A stretch of 22,300 nucleotides of DNA from ZC4RG29 sp032907565. GTDB lineage: Bacteria > Bacteroidota > Bacteroidia > Cytophagales > Cyclobacteriaceae. The stretch lies in assembly GCA_032907565.1 (NCBI GenBank), contig JAJJPK010000060.1:1-22300 (forward strand), given 5' to 3'. Below are positions 1-8,252 of the stretch, one piece after another (position 1 is the stretch's first letter; each line of letters opens with the position of its first letter). The notes under the pieces were generated by a model, which did not search any database, was not told the origin of the DNA, and was given only the letters and a program-made list of their open reading frames with translations. The position numbers were made by a program, and so were the translations under genes.

Positions 1-28
1 TTCTATAACTTTATCCCGGACAGTAGTG

Positions 29-63
29 ATCAAAAATCATAAATCAAAAATCACTAATCACCA
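29..63. repeat. Degenerate heptanucleotide tandem repeat downstream of the TolC-family gene
   Basis: Five consecutive 7-bp units of the form ATCANNA run from 29 to 63 (ATCAAAA, ATCATAA, ATCAAAA, ATCACTA, ATCACCA). Within this, the 11-mer ATCAAAAATCA occurs identically at 29-39 and 43-53. The tract lies just past the stop codon of the TolC-family gene. AGTGAT (25-30) and ATCACT (50-55) could pair, but no U-tract follows, so I do not call it a terminator. It is a low-complexity spacer of unknown function. Confidence 0.7.
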
Positions 64-73
64 TTCCCCTTCC

Positions 74-1417
74 TCACATCTCTCCCGGAACGGTCTGAAC
101 CAACCGTCCGCACAATCGGAGCAGTTCGGTTTCCGCCACCTTTGCGTTGTACCTGGCCGTGATCAGTTCGGTGTAGGCTGCCTCGAGGCTAATCTGCGCT
201 GTCCGTAATTCGATAAAAGTAGTTACGCCCCGCTTGAATCCTTCCAGCGCTATATGCACGTTTTCACGTGCAAGCTGAATCGTTTCCTCACCGATCCTCA
301 TAAGCTCCCGCGCGTTGTCATAATTGTCGAAAGCGTTGTTCGCCTCAATCATAACAGCGGTTTGTCGCTGATCGTAGAGTATCTGCTGACGCTGTGCGTC
401 GATATGCGCCAAGCGGATTCGTCTTCTTGTATCGAATCCGTTGAGGATAGGAAGCGTCAGCGAAAAGCCGTAGTTGAGTCCCTGGTTCTGGTTGAACAAT
501 GGTGTAAAGTTGTTGATGGCTACTTCGTTCTCCGTTTTGCTGAAGTTGTAGTTTGTATTGAAATAGAGAAAGGGGAACAGCTCGCCTTTCCGCTCTCTTA
601 TCGTCAGGTTAGAAATTTCGATATTCTTTTTTAACGCCTGTAATTCAAAGTTGCGCCGGGTGATCTCTGCAACGATCTCCTCACGATCCAGACTGAGATC
701 GATAACGATGGTGTCTGCCACATCATATCCTTCCGGCAACTGCATACCGACCAGGCCATTCAGCTGATCTTTAACCTGACGGATGGCCGTGCGCTGTTCC
801 ACTACCTGCGTTCGCTGCGAATTCAAGTCGATCTTTGCCTGAAGCAATTCGGGTTTGCCTCCCGTGCCCACCTCCAGTTTCAGCTCAGCAAGTTTCACAC
901 GCTCTTCGCTGACCGCCATTTGCTCCTGGGTGGCTTTCAGTTGCTGTTTAAGCGCCACGATAAAATAGTAGTTGTTGATCACAGAAGCGACTGTGTTTAC
1001 CATCTGGTCGAGCAGGAGCAATTCTCCTTGTTCAGCGATCTCGGCAATGCGTTCGCGGGTAGCAAACATGCGCGTGCCGTCGAATAAAAGCCATTGAAGC
1101 TGCGCAGACGCGCTGATGTTTTCCGACTTTATGCCGTCGCGCTTCCGTTCGGTATTATCAGGAAGCAGCTGCCTCTGATTATTGTTATTCCACGTTTTGC
1201 TGGCAGTGGCGTTAAGCCGCGGCAGCAGCGCACCAAAAGAGTATTGTTTATCCGTTTCCGCAGCCGACAACGCATTCTGCGCAAGATGGATACCGTAGTC
1301 CTTTTCCAGGGAAAGCTGGATAACTTCATTGAGGGTTACCATCTGCTGTGCCCTCAGAGAAGGCATAAGGAAGACTGCAAGAATCAGTGCGATCCCTGAC
1401 CTTTGGCTAATTCTCAT
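74..1417 (-). CDS. TolC-family outer-membrane efflux channel protein
   Basis: This is the outer-membrane channel of a tripartite efflux pump. It would form a trimeric beta-barrel and periplasmic alpha-helical tunnel that exports substrates handed over by the RND pump and adaptor encoded just upstream. The 447-residue protein has a signal peptide (about residues 1-24, ending LRAQ), then long amphipathic helices rich in Gln, Glu, Leu and Ala arranged as two repeated halves, as in OEP/TolC proteins of 420-480 residues. I chose the ATG at 1417 because it puts the signal peptide at the N-terminus; an in-frame start at 1465 would add 16 residues inside the RND gene. With 1417 the gene overlaps the end of the RND gene by 11 bp, which suggests translational coupling. 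The substrate cannot be told from the sequence. Confidence 0.93.
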   Translation of the reverse strand: MRISQRSGIALILAVFLMPSLRAQQMVTLNEVIQLSLEKDYGIHLAQNALSAAETDKQYSFGALLPRLNATASKTWNNNNQRQLLPDNTERKRDGIKSENISASAQLQWLLFDGTRMFATRERIAEIAEQGELLLLDQMVNTVASVINNYYFIVALKQQLKATQEQMAVSEERVKLAELKLEVGTGGKPELLQAKIDLNSQRTQVVEQRTAIRQVKDQLNGLVGMQLPEGYDVADTIVIDLSLDREEIVAEITRRNFELQALKKNIEISNLTIRERKGELFPFLYFNTNYNFSKTENEVAINNFTPLFNQNQGLNYGFSLTLPILNGFDTRRRIRLAHIDAQRQQILYDQRQTAVMIEANNAFDNYDNARELMRIGEETIQLARENVHIALEGFKRGVTTFIELRTAQISLEAAYTELITARYNAKVAETELLRLCGRLVQTVPGEM

Positions 1418-4400
1418 ACACCAGTTCAGTGGCCGGTTCTGCCACCCGTTTCTCAAATTCAACATGCTTCCGCGGTCGTGACAGATAGGAGTAAATCGCA
1501 GGTATAACGAAAAGTGTCAAAACAAGAGAGAAAAGTATACCTCCTACAACGACAATACCCAGGGGTTGTCGGCTGGTTGAAGCCGCTCCCAGCGAAACGG
1601 CAATGGGGAGTGTGCCCAGCACCATGGTAAGGCTCGTCATAAGGATCGGACGGAGTCGCAGACGTGAAGCTTCGAGTACGGCCTCCATTTTCGAAAGGCC
1701 TGCATCGCGCCGCTGGTTCGCAAACTCGACGATCAGAATACCATTCTTCGTCACCAGCCCGATCAGCATGATCATACCGATCTGTGAAAAAATGTTAAGC
1801 GTTTGCCCAAAGATCCACAGCGATATAAAGGCACCGGCAACGGCAAGCGGCACGGTGAAGAGAATCGTGAGTGGATCTACAAAACTTTCAAACTGCGCTG
1901 CCAGAATCAGGTACACCAGCACGATGGCGAGCACAAAGGCGAACGATGTATTGCTCGAACTCTCTGCAAAGTCGCGCGACACGCCTGCCAGTGAGGTGTT
2001 GAATGTATCGTCGAGAAGCTCAGCAGCAATCTCTTCCATAGCTTCGATGCCGTCGCCAATTGTCTGCCCGGGCGCCAGGCCAGCCGAGACTGTCGCTGAG
2101 CGGTAGCGGTTAAAGTGGTAAAGCGCCGGAGGAGTTGTAGACTCTTCTACGGTGACGAGATTATCGATGGACACCAGGTCGCCGGATCGCGTTCTCACAT
2201 ACAGCCGCTTTAGATCGTCGGGATCATCCCGATTCATCCGGGTTACCTGACCAATCACCTCATACTGCTTGCCGTCTCTTGTAAAGTAGCCGAACCGCAG
2301 GTTGCTGTACGCCAGCTGAAGTGTCTGGGCGATGTCCTGTACACTCACGCCGAGTTGCGTCGCCTTAAGGCGATTGATCTGCACTCTGAGTTCCGGCTTG
2401 TTAAACTTCAAGTCGGAGTCGACACCTTCAAGCACGGGATGTTCCTCAACCGCAGCGAGGAACTTGGGCAAGACTTCCTTGAGTTTTTCGAAGTTGTTGT
2501 TCTGCAAAACGAATTGAATGGGCAATCCACCGGATCGCGTCACCTGGATCGTCTGTTCCTGTGTTGCAAACGCCCGACCTTCCGGGAATCGGCCCAGGTT
2601 TCGCGTTACCATTTCCACGATCTCATTTTGTGAACGCTCCCGTTCGTCAGGATCCACCAGAGTGACGCGAACAAATCCGGAGTTCGCGGCACCCGCCCCG
2701 GAAAAACCAGGCGACGTAACAGACAACGCGATCTTGTATTCCGGGATCGAGTCGGTAATGAAATCGACGAGCTTTTGCACGTACGCATCCATGTAGTCGT
2801 ACGATGTGCCCTCCGGTGCAGACAGCCGCAGGCGGAACTGGCTGCGATCTTCCAAAGGGGCGAGCTCTGATTGGATATTGGTTCCTATGTACCCAGCTAC
2901 CCCAACACAGGCAAAAATGATGATAAGAGACACCCACCGAACTTTCATAAAGCCGGCAAGCCACCTCTGGTAGCCACGCTCCATCCCGGAAAAAAACGGT
3001 TCAGTAACACGATAAAACCAGGAATGCTTATGGTGGTCACGGGTCAGCTTCACGCTCAGCACCGGTGTCAGTGTCAGTGAGACAAACGCGCTGATCAACA
3101 CAGCGGCCGCAATCACGACGCCGAACTCCCGGAACAATCGGCCGACAAATCCCTGCAGGAACAGGATGGGCAGGAAAACTATTGCCAGTGTTATGGAGGT
3201 TGAGACGACTGCAAAGAAGATTTCCTTCGATCCTACCAGGGCCGCCTGGTATTTGTTCATGCCCTGTTCGAGCTTCTTGTAAATATTCTCCGTCACCACA
3301 ATCCCATCATCAACGACGAGGCCGGTAGCGAGGACGATACCCAGCATGGTCAGCACATTGATCGAAAAGTCGCTCACATACATGATGAAAAAAGTAGCGA
3401 TCAGGGCCACAGGAATATCGATGAGCGGCCGAATAGCGATCCTCCAGTCACGGAAGAAAAAGTAGATGACGAGTACGACCAGCGTGATGGCTATGAACAA
3501 CGTTTCCTCAACTTCACTGATAGAGCGCTTGATGAATACCGTGTCGTCCATCGCGATGTTGAGCTTGATATCCTCAGGAACTTCCTTTTCAATCTGCTCC
3601 ATCCGCTTGTAGAATTCATCGGCGATGGCGACGAAGTTGGCGCCGGGAAGGGGCACGATGGCCAGTCCGACCATGACCACGTTGCTCTCACGCAGCACGG
3701 TTTCTTCGTTCTCCGGACCCAGGACGGCCTGACCCACATCTTTCAACCGGATGTCACCGGTTGGCGATGACTGAATGATGACGTTGTTGAATTCATCTTC
3801 CGTAAACAACCGGCCAAACGTGCGCACCGTAAGCTCGGTCGAGTTTCCGGCAATCTTGCCCGAAGGAAGTTCTACGTTCTCGCGATCCAATGCCCGCTGC
3901 ACGTCGAGTGCTGTGAGTCCATACGCACTCAGCTTGGCGGGATCTAGCCAGATGCGCATAGCGAACCTGCGCTCACCCCAGATCTGAATACTGCTCACGC
4001 CGGGGATGGTCTGGAGACGCTCGACGAGATTGTTGGTAGCGTATTCCGTCAGTTCAAGCGGGTTCTTTGTGCTGCTCTGGACGGTCATCGAAATGATCGC
4101 GTCTCGGTTGGCGTTGGCCTTAGAAACCACAGGCGGGCTGGTCAGGTCCTGCGGCAGGCTGCGTCCGGCCTGTGATACCTTATCACGAACGTCGTTAGCG
4201 GCTGCTTCCAGGTCAACACCCAGTTCGAATTCAATGTTTATTGAACTTACGCCGACGCTGGAAGCCGACGAGATATTTCGTATACCGGCAATGCCGTTGA
4301 TTGCTTTCTCAAGGGGTTCCGTAATCTGGGATTCGATGATGTCAGCATTGGCGCCTGAGTAGCTGGTCCGCACGCTGATACTGGGTGGGTCGATCACCGG

Positions 4401-4511
4401 GTAATCGCGTATTCCCAGCCGGGAAAAGCCAATTACCCCGAAGATGACGAGGATGATGCTCATCACTGTGGCGAGTACGGGCCTTCGCAAACTCAGCTCT
4501 GAAATATTCAT
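1407..4511 (-). CDS. RND-family (HAE1/AcrB-type) inner-membrane efflux pump
   Basis: A proton-driven inner-membrane exporter of 1034 residues, close to AcrB (1049). It shows TM1 at about 10-30, a first periplasmic porter/docking loop to about 335, a TM2-6 bundle at about 337-487, a second periplasmic loop at about 545-855 and the final TM bundle to about 1010. The proton-relay residues are intact: VVDDGIVVTEN (D401, D402) and the lysine in LVTKNGILIVEF (K922). The final helix motif RQPLGIVVVGG is also present. Intact relay residues and full length suggest a working HAE1-type pump rather than a metal (HME) exporter. It lies 36 bp after the adaptor gene, and its stop overlaps the start of the TolC-family gene. 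A 17-bp inverted repeat abuts its ATG and could affect initiation. Substrate range is unknown; drugs, dyes or lipids are all possible for the family. Confidence 0.96.
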   Translation of the reverse strand: MNISELSLRRPVLATVMSIILVIFGVIGFSRLGIRDYPVIDPPSISVRTSYSGANADIIESQITEPLEKAINGIAGIRNISSASSVGVSSINIEFELGVDLEAAANDVRDKVSQAGRSLPQDLTSPPVVSKANANRDAIISMTVQSSTKNPLELTEYATNNLVERLQTIPGVSSIQIWGERRFAMRIWLDPAKLSAYGLTALDVQRALDRENVELPSGKIAGNSTELTVRTFGRLFTEDEFNNVIIQSSPTGDIRLKDVGQAVLGPENEETVLRESNVVMVGLAIVPLPGANFVAIADEFYKRMEQIEKEVPEDIKLNIAMDDTVFIKRSISEVEETLFIAITLVVLVIYFFFRDWRIAIRPLIDIPVALIATFFIMYVSDFSINVLTMLGIVLATGLVVDDGIVVTENIYKKLEQGMNKYQAALVGSKEIFFAVVSTSITLAIVFLPILFLQGFVGRLFREFGVVIAAAVLISAFVSLTLTPVLSVKLTRDHHKHSWFYRVTEPFFSGMERGYQRWLAGFMKVRWVSLIIIFACVGVAGYIGTNIQSELAPLEDRSQFRLRLSAPEGTSYDYMDAYVQKLVDFITDSIPEYKIALSVTSPGFSGAGAANSGFVRVTLVDPDERERSQNEIVEMVTRNLGRFPEGRAFATQEQTIQVTRSGGLPIQFVLQNNNFEKLKEVLPKFLAAVEEHPVLEGVDSDLKFNKPELRVQINRLKATQLGVSVQDIAQTLQLAYSNLRFGYFTRDGKQYEVIGQVTRMNRDDPDDLKRLYVRTRSGDLVSIDNLVTVEESTTPPALYHFNRYRSATVSAGLAPGQTIGDGIEAMEEIAAELLDDTFNTSLAGVSRDFAESSSNTSFAFVLAIVLVYLILAAQFESFVDPLTILFTVPLAVAGAFISLWIFGQTLNIFSQIGMIMLIGLVTKNGILIVEFANQRRDAGLSKMEAVLEASRLRLRPILMTSLTMVLGTLPIAVSLGAASTSRQPLGIVVVGGILFSLVLTLFVIPAIYSYLSRPRKHVEFEKRVAEPATELVYEN

Positions 4512-4528
4512 ACAGTTAATCTAACTGT
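4512..4528 (-). promoter_or_regulatory. Inverted repeat abutting the RND pump start codon
   Basis: ACAGTTA (4512-4518), loop ATC, TAACTGT (4522-4528): a perfect 7-bp dyad ending at the base before the ATG at 4511, within the 36-bp adaptor-pump spacer. In the mRNA it would form a hairpin over the ribosome-binding region. As DNA it could be an operator half-site pair. On the plus strand it is followed by TTTTT, but no plus-strand gene would use it as a terminator. Confidence 0.45.
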
Positions 4529-4547
4529 TTTTCACCGATTTCTTTTG

Positions 4548-5594
4548 TTACTGGTAGGTCAGGATTTTATCCAGCCTCACCGTCGATGCCGGGCGAATTG
4601 CCATAAGCCCGCTGATAATTACAGTATCGCCCGCCTGAAGCCCGTTTGTAATCTGAACATAGGCCGAGTCCCGGATCCCGGTTTCTACTTCCCGGAATTC
4701 AATGCTGTCGCCTGAATAGATGATCACCTGCTTGCCCCTCGCCTGCGGAATGACTGCCTGCGTGGGGATCATCAACGCGTTGTCGGTTTGACCGAGTTGC
4801 AGATTTACTTTTGCAAAAACGCCAGGCACGAGTTCCCGGTGCCCTTCCGTAACAAGCGCACGCACGGTGAGGGTTCTTGTAGTTTCATCAACGCTGTTCT
4901 CGGTCGCCATTACCGTAGCCTGATGCCATTGCTCCCCGCCGTCAACGCGAAAACGCACCTTGTCGCCAGGGCCGACGGATCTCGCATACTTTTCCGGGAT
5001 GGCAAACTCAAGTTTGAGACGCTCCACTTGTCGAATGCTGGTGACAATGTCGTTGGGAGAGAGATAGGAGCCCAGGCTGATGCGACGCAGTCCGAGTTTG
5101 CCGCGATAAGGCGCCCGTATTTCGGTCTTTGATATCGCGATGCGTGTCGCCTCGATATCGGCTTTCAGGTTTTCAACATTGAGTTGGGCCAGATCGTAGT
5201 CTTGTTGGCTGATGCCGTTTATTTTCAGCAGCTCGGCTTGTCGCTCTTCCGACTTCTGTGCGATCTGCAATTGCACTTCCAGCTTTCTGAGTTGGGCCTG
5301 AAGGTCACCGTCAAAGAGCTTTACCAGCAGTTTACCCCTTGGAACGACACCGCCTTCCGGGATGTCGAGTTGAACAACGCGTCCACTTACTTCAGCACGT
5401 ATGTCCGTTTCTTCTTCGGGCAGCAGCGTGCCTGGCACCTCCACGGTTTCGCTCACTGATCTTGGTTGAACGAGGAAGCCGTCCGCTTGCACCGGGCCAC
5501 GCGTTCTGGCCGCGACAGGTCCATCCTTCTTCGCGCTGCAGGAGAAAAAGAGCAGTGATCCAATGCCACACATCATCAACAAATATCGTCCCAT
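4548..5594 (-). CDS. RND efflux periplasmic adaptor (membrane fusion) lipoprotein
   Basis: The adaptor that bridges the RND pump and the TolC-type channel in the periplasm. The 348-residue protein starts with a lipoprotein signal (LLFFSC, Cys19), so it is probably lipid-anchored. A biotinyl/lipoyl-like half follows at about 62-96 (AEVSGRVVQLDIPEGG), then an alpha-helical hairpin at about 97-150 and the second lipoyl half at about 155-190 (IRAPYRGKLGLR). A beta-barrel domain spans about 192-270, with the family motif VDETTRTLTVRA at 235-246, and a membrane-proximal domain follows to the end (LQAGDTVIISGL). This is the HlyD/MexH-like order. The gene lies 21 bp after coaE and 36 bp before the pump gene, so it is likely cotranscribed with both. 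No dedicated regulator gene is adjacent. Confidence 0.95.
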   Translation of the reverse strand: MGRYLLMMCGIGSLLFFSCSAKKDGPVAARTRGPVQADGFLVQPRSVSETVEVPGTLLPEEETDIRAEVSGRVVQLDIPEGGVVPRGKLLVKLFDGDLQAQLRKLEVQLQIAQKSEERQAELLKINGISQQDYDLAQLNVENLKADIEATRIAISKTEIRAPYRGKLGLRRISLGSYLSPNDIVTSIRQVERLKLEFAIPEKYARSVGPGDKVRFRVDGGEQWHQATVMATENSVDETTRTLTVRALVTEGHRELVPGVFAKVNLQLGQTDNALMIPTQAVIPQARGKQVIIYSGDSIEFREVETGIRDSAYVQITNGLQAGDTVIISGLMAIRPASTVRLDKILTYQ

Positions 5595-5615
5595 AGTACG
5601 CTCTTTTTGACGGGC

Positions 5616-6230
5616 TCACATCTCCGCACGATCCGAACGCGCCCTGAATTTTTCGTGAAGACTCAGCACCTGCGGAATCACCGGCTCAGACTCGTCGTTT
5701 CGTATGACAGAATCTGCCCGTTTCATTTTTTCATCATCAGTCCATTGCTGTGCCATAATTCTGCGAACCTGATCCGCGGTTCTTCCCCGGTCGCGATTTA
5801 CGACGCGACTGATTCGGAGGGGCTCCGGCGCTACGACGAGGACGATATGATCTAACCGTTTATAGGATCCTGACTCAAACAACAACGCAGCCTCCTTGAT
5901 CACATAGTCATGGTGCGCATGCTCTGCAACCCAATCCTCGTAGTCGGCTGCAACGCGCGGGTGAACAAGTCGGTTCAGTTTCTCCAGTTGATCCGGATTG
6001 CGGAAAACCACGTCACTCAGGTAGGACCGGTTCAATGATCCATCCGGATTGAACGACAATTCTCCGAATTCTTTGCGTATGTTGGACATCAGAATTCCAT
6101 CGGTGGTCATTACATATTTCGCCCGGCTGTCAGCATCATAGATAGGAACGCCCAGCAGGGCGAATATTCGCCCGATGATGCTTTTTCCAGCGCCAATTCC
6201 CCCCGTGAGCCCAACTTGAAAAGTCCCCAT
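5616..6230 (-). CDS. coaE: Dephospho-CoA kinase
   Basis: Catalyses the last step of coenzyme A synthesis in the cytoplasm: ATP-dependent phosphorylation of the 3'-hydroxyl of the dephospho-CoA ribose. The 204-residue protein has the P-loop GGIGAGKS (residues 10-17) and the DAD motif (32-34) that holds the substrate and metal. It also has LVHPRV (His90-Pro91) and the LID-like segment NRDRGRTADQVRRIMAQQ, which supplies arginines to the phosphates. The length matches the family (about 195-210). The start ATG at 6230 lies 7 bp after the stop of the YbbR gene. Being downstream of yajC and ybbR is a recurring arrangement in Bacteroidota, which supports the call; the efflux genes after it are the less usual part. 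Confidence 0.97.
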   Translation of the reverse strand: MGTFQVGLTGGIGAGKSIIGRIFALLGVPIYDADSRAKYVMTTDGILMSNIRKEFGELSFNPDGSLNRSYLSDVVFRNPDQLEKLNRLVHPRVAADYEDWVAEHAHHDYVIKEAALLFESGSYKRLDHIVLVVAPEPLRISRVVNRDRGRTADQVRRIMAQQWTDDEKMKRADSVIRNDESEPVIPQVLSLHEKFRARSDRAEM

Positions 6231-6237
6231 AATTCCC

Positions 6238-7182
6238 TTAATACGTAATGTGGACGCTGTCTATATCCACCACTTTAGCGCCTCCGGGCAGTCCGTCCAC
6301 TTGCGGTTCAGCGCTGATCCTCCCGCCCGTGAAACCCTTCAGGTTCACAACGGCCCGCATCGAATCCCACACCAAATCATCCGCCAGGCTTCGACGCACG
6401 CTCAGCGTTACCGGAAGCTTATCGATCTGCAACTCGGGCTTTGCCGACTCCGGAAGGTTCACAAGGACCAGCCGTACGGAATCCGTCACCTCGACGTATT
6501 CTTCAACCTGGAAGCTAACGTGCACGCTGGGCGGCTGAAAGGTGATCAGCGGCCTGTCGGGTACGGTCACTTCAACTTCCTCGTCGTAGTCCTCATCGAT
6601 GTTTGAATGCTCCAGCTCAAGTGCCAGCCAACTCCGGAGTTCGGAGATATGAGAGAGTGGACCATCCGCCAGCACGGAATCGGGATGTATGCGGATATCA
6701 CTTACGACACCGTATCCGGGCCGAAGGAAACGTTCAAGGGAGTCGATCCGAAGGGACAACCATTTTCGGTCGCGAGGTTCGATGTTGAGATAAATTGTGT
6801 CGTTGACGACAAAGTTTATCTCCAGCCCTTCAATCTGCTCTGAAAACAAGGCCGGGAGTGTGCTGCCCACGATCTTGCGAACGGATGCCGGTCGATCAAG
6901 CGGGATCACGAGCGGCGTGACGCGTATCTTCGCACTCCTTCGAAACAGGTCCCATCCCATACCAGATACGTTGATTGTAAGATGATCCGGCAGTGGCTCT
7001 ACGGGAATGTATTCTTCCTCGTTGTAATCGAACTTCAACGGGAAGTTGACGTTCGCGGTATAGTTATCGTTCAGTGAATCAAGGAACCAGAAAATGGTCG
7101 CGGCGAGTATGCAGAGAACGATTGCCCTCCAATTCTTCTTGTTAACGTGAAGCAAACGGAATATGGAGTTGACAAACCGCAT
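6238..7182 (-). CDS. YbbR-domain membrane-anchored protein
   Basis: A 314-residue protein with a short cytoplasmic N-terminus, one transmembrane segment at about residues 18-35 (IVLCILAATIFWFL), and a long beta-rich extracytoplasmic part. That part resembles successive YbbR-like domains: stretches such as VNFPLKFDYNEEEYIPVEPLPDHLTINVSG (written here only to locate residues about 45-74), and later NLPESAKPELQIDKLPVTLSV and DGLPGGAKVVDIDSVHI. YbbR domains in Firmicutes proteins such as CdaR regulate a diadenylate cyclase, but no cyclase gene is present here and that role should not be assumed. It sits between yajC (70 bp upstream) and coaE (7 bp downstream), a conserved Bacteroidota order. The molecular function in this phylum is not settled. 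Confidence 0.88.
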   Translation of the reverse strand: MRFVNSIFRLLHVNKKNWRAIVLCILAATIFWFLDSLNDNYTANVNFPLKFDYNEEEYIPVEPLPDHLTINVSGMGWDLFRRSAKIRVTPLVIPLDRPASVRKIVGSTLPALFSEQIEGLEINFVVNDTIYLNIEPRDRKWLSLRIDSLERFLRPGYGVVSDIRIHPDSVLADGPLSHISELRSWLALELEHSNIDEDYDEEVEVTVPDRPLITFQPPSVHVSFQVEEYVEVTDSVRLVLVNLPESAKPELQIDKLPVTLSVRRSLADDLVWDSMRAVVNLKGFTGGRISAEPQVDGLPGGAKVVDIDSVHITY

Positions 7183-7252
7183 AATCGGGAAGGACGCCTA
7201 AGCTTTTATGGCATGCCGGGCTGTAGCGGACCTCTGCCCAGCGTTTATATCC

Positions 7253-7555
7253 TCATTTCTTGGCGGCACGCGTTGCTTCCATGGAAATAGCCGCCTTGTT
7301 GAGCCGTATACGCCCACCCTTTTCCACTTCCAGAATGACAGTATCGCCGTCAATCTCGACAATGTTGCCGTGCATTCCTCCAATGGTCACCACATAGTCG
7401 CCCTTCTTCACTTCCTCGATAAACTTCCTCTGCTCTTTGGCCTTCTTTTGCTGGGGCCGGATCATGAAAAAGTAGAATACGAGAATAATACCGCCGAAGA
7501 ACAGCAATTGCGTCCACTGACTTCCGGGCTGCGCCTGCAATAGTATGGTGTGCAT
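7253..7555 (-). CDS. yajC: Preprotein translocase accessory subunit YajC
   Basis: A small single-pass inner-membrane protein associated with the SecDF-YajC part of the Sec translocase. The 100-residue product has a short periplasmic N-terminus, a transmembrane helix at about 14-32 (LLFFGGIILVFYFFMIRP), the hallmark RPQQKKAKEQ at 33-42, and a small beta-rich cytoplasmic tail (GDYVVTIGGMHGNIVEI). Length and layout fit the family (85-115 residues). It starts about 90 bp past the intrinsic terminator that ends the upstream DUF1573 gene, so it probably has its own promoter. A box TAACTTAG (minus strand, 7577-7584) matches five of the six fixed bases of TAnnTTTG but lacks a convincing -33 partner. 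Confidence 0.96.
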   Translation of the reverse strand: MHTILLQAQPGSQWTQLLFFGGIILVFYFFMIRPQQKKAKEQRKFIEEVKKGDYVVTIGGMHGNIVEIDGDTVILEVEKGGRIRLNKAAISMEATRAAKK

Positions 7556-7641
7556 ATGTTGAATTTTAACGAAACGCTAAGTTACACATTTGGTGTAAAT
7601 GGGATTGTTTTGGGGCTACTTCGTGCAAAAAAACCGGGCAC

Positions 7642-7670
7642 AAAAAAAGTCCCGGGGCAGACCCGGGACT
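7642..7670 (-). terminator. Rho-independent terminator after the DUF1573 gene
   Basis: On the minus strand, AGTCCCGGG, loop TCTGC, CCCGGGACT is followed directly by a run of T residues (A-run at 7642-7648 on the plus strand). This 9-bp GC-rich stem with a 5-nt loop begins 26 bp after the stop codon at 7697. It should end the nusB/ytxH/DUF1573 transcript before yajC. Confidence 0.9.
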
Positions 7671-7696
7671 TCTCCAAAATTCTCAAAACGCTGTTG

Positions 7697-8215
7697 TCAA
7701 CGCGAGGCCGTGGCAGGCACCACCATGGCTTTAAATCGAAGCACGGTTTGCTTCGGCCAGGTGTTCGCGGTGACAGTTACCGTCTTATTCTGAATGTTCG
7801 GTTTACCCTTCGAATCGAATTTTGCCGTCACGAAGCCCTCGCCACCAACAGGAACGGGATCCTTGCTCCAATCCGACACCGTACAGCCACAAGAACCTTG
7901 CGCACTCTGGATGACCAGGGGTGCATCACCGGTGTTCTTGAACTTGTAGGTATACTCGACCACCTCGCCTTCGTTAATGGTCCCGAAATCATGTTCGAGC
8001 GTGGCAAATTCCATAGCAGGAAGCGGTCCTTCCGGTTTGGTTTCCGGTGTCGCCGCAGTGGTTTGCGGGCCGGTAGGGACGCCCGAACCTTTCCCCTCCA
8101 GTTCAGCGATCCGGCTTTCCAGTTGCGCGATTCGTTTTTCAGCCTCTTTGTCCCGGCACGATACCATCACCAGAAGCGAAAGGGACAATAATGCAAGTCC
8201 GACCAGATTTCTCAT
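7697..8215 (-). CDS. DUF1573-family lipoprotein
   Basis: A 172-residue protein with a lipoprotein signal (LSLLVMVSC, Cys20), a short coiled coil at about 21-42 (EKRIAQLESRIAELEGK), a Pro/Thr-rich linker at about 43-66, and a C-terminal immunoglobulin-like beta-sandwich. The sandwich carries the DUF1573 hallmarks HDFGTINEGEVVEYTYKFKNTGDAPLVI (residues about 75-102) and SCGCT (108-112). The family is abundant in Bacteroidota; a biochemical function is not established, and anchoring to a membrane is inferred from the lipobox. It lies 37 bp downstream of the ytxH-like gene and ends at a strong terminator. The SCGCT cysteines could form a disulfide or bind a ligand, but that is conjecture. Confidence 0.93.
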   Translation of the reverse strand: MRNLVGLALLSLSLLVMVSCRDKEAEKRIAQLESRIAELEGKGSGVPTGPQTTAATPETKPEGPLPAMEFATLEHDFGTINEGEVVEYTYKFKNTGDAPLVIQSAQGSCGCTVSDWSKDPVPVGGEGFVTAKFDSKGKPNIQNKTVTVTANTWPKQTVLRFKAMVVPATASR

Positions 8216-8252
8216 TGTTCAGTTCGTATTGTTATACTTTGTTAACTCTCCT

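Noticed and set aside
29..63. CRISPR-like repeat
   Set aside because: Units are only 7 bp with no spacers and no cas gene in the window; this is simple low-complexity sequence.
1418..1465. Longer N-terminus for the TolC-family protein
   Set aside because: The extra 16 residues would precede an evident signal peptide and lie wholly inside the RND gene.
4512..4533. Plus-strand intrinsic terminator (dyad followed by TTTTT)
   Set aside because: No plus-strand gene lies upstream of it. The stem is AT-rich and weak, and the dyad's position against the RND ATG is the more notable fact.
7550..8191. 213-codon plus-strand open frame opposite the DUF1573 gene
   Set aside because: It runs through the intrinsic terminator and opposite a strongly supported lipoprotein gene; its composition (Arg, His, Phe rich) is typical of an antisense frame.
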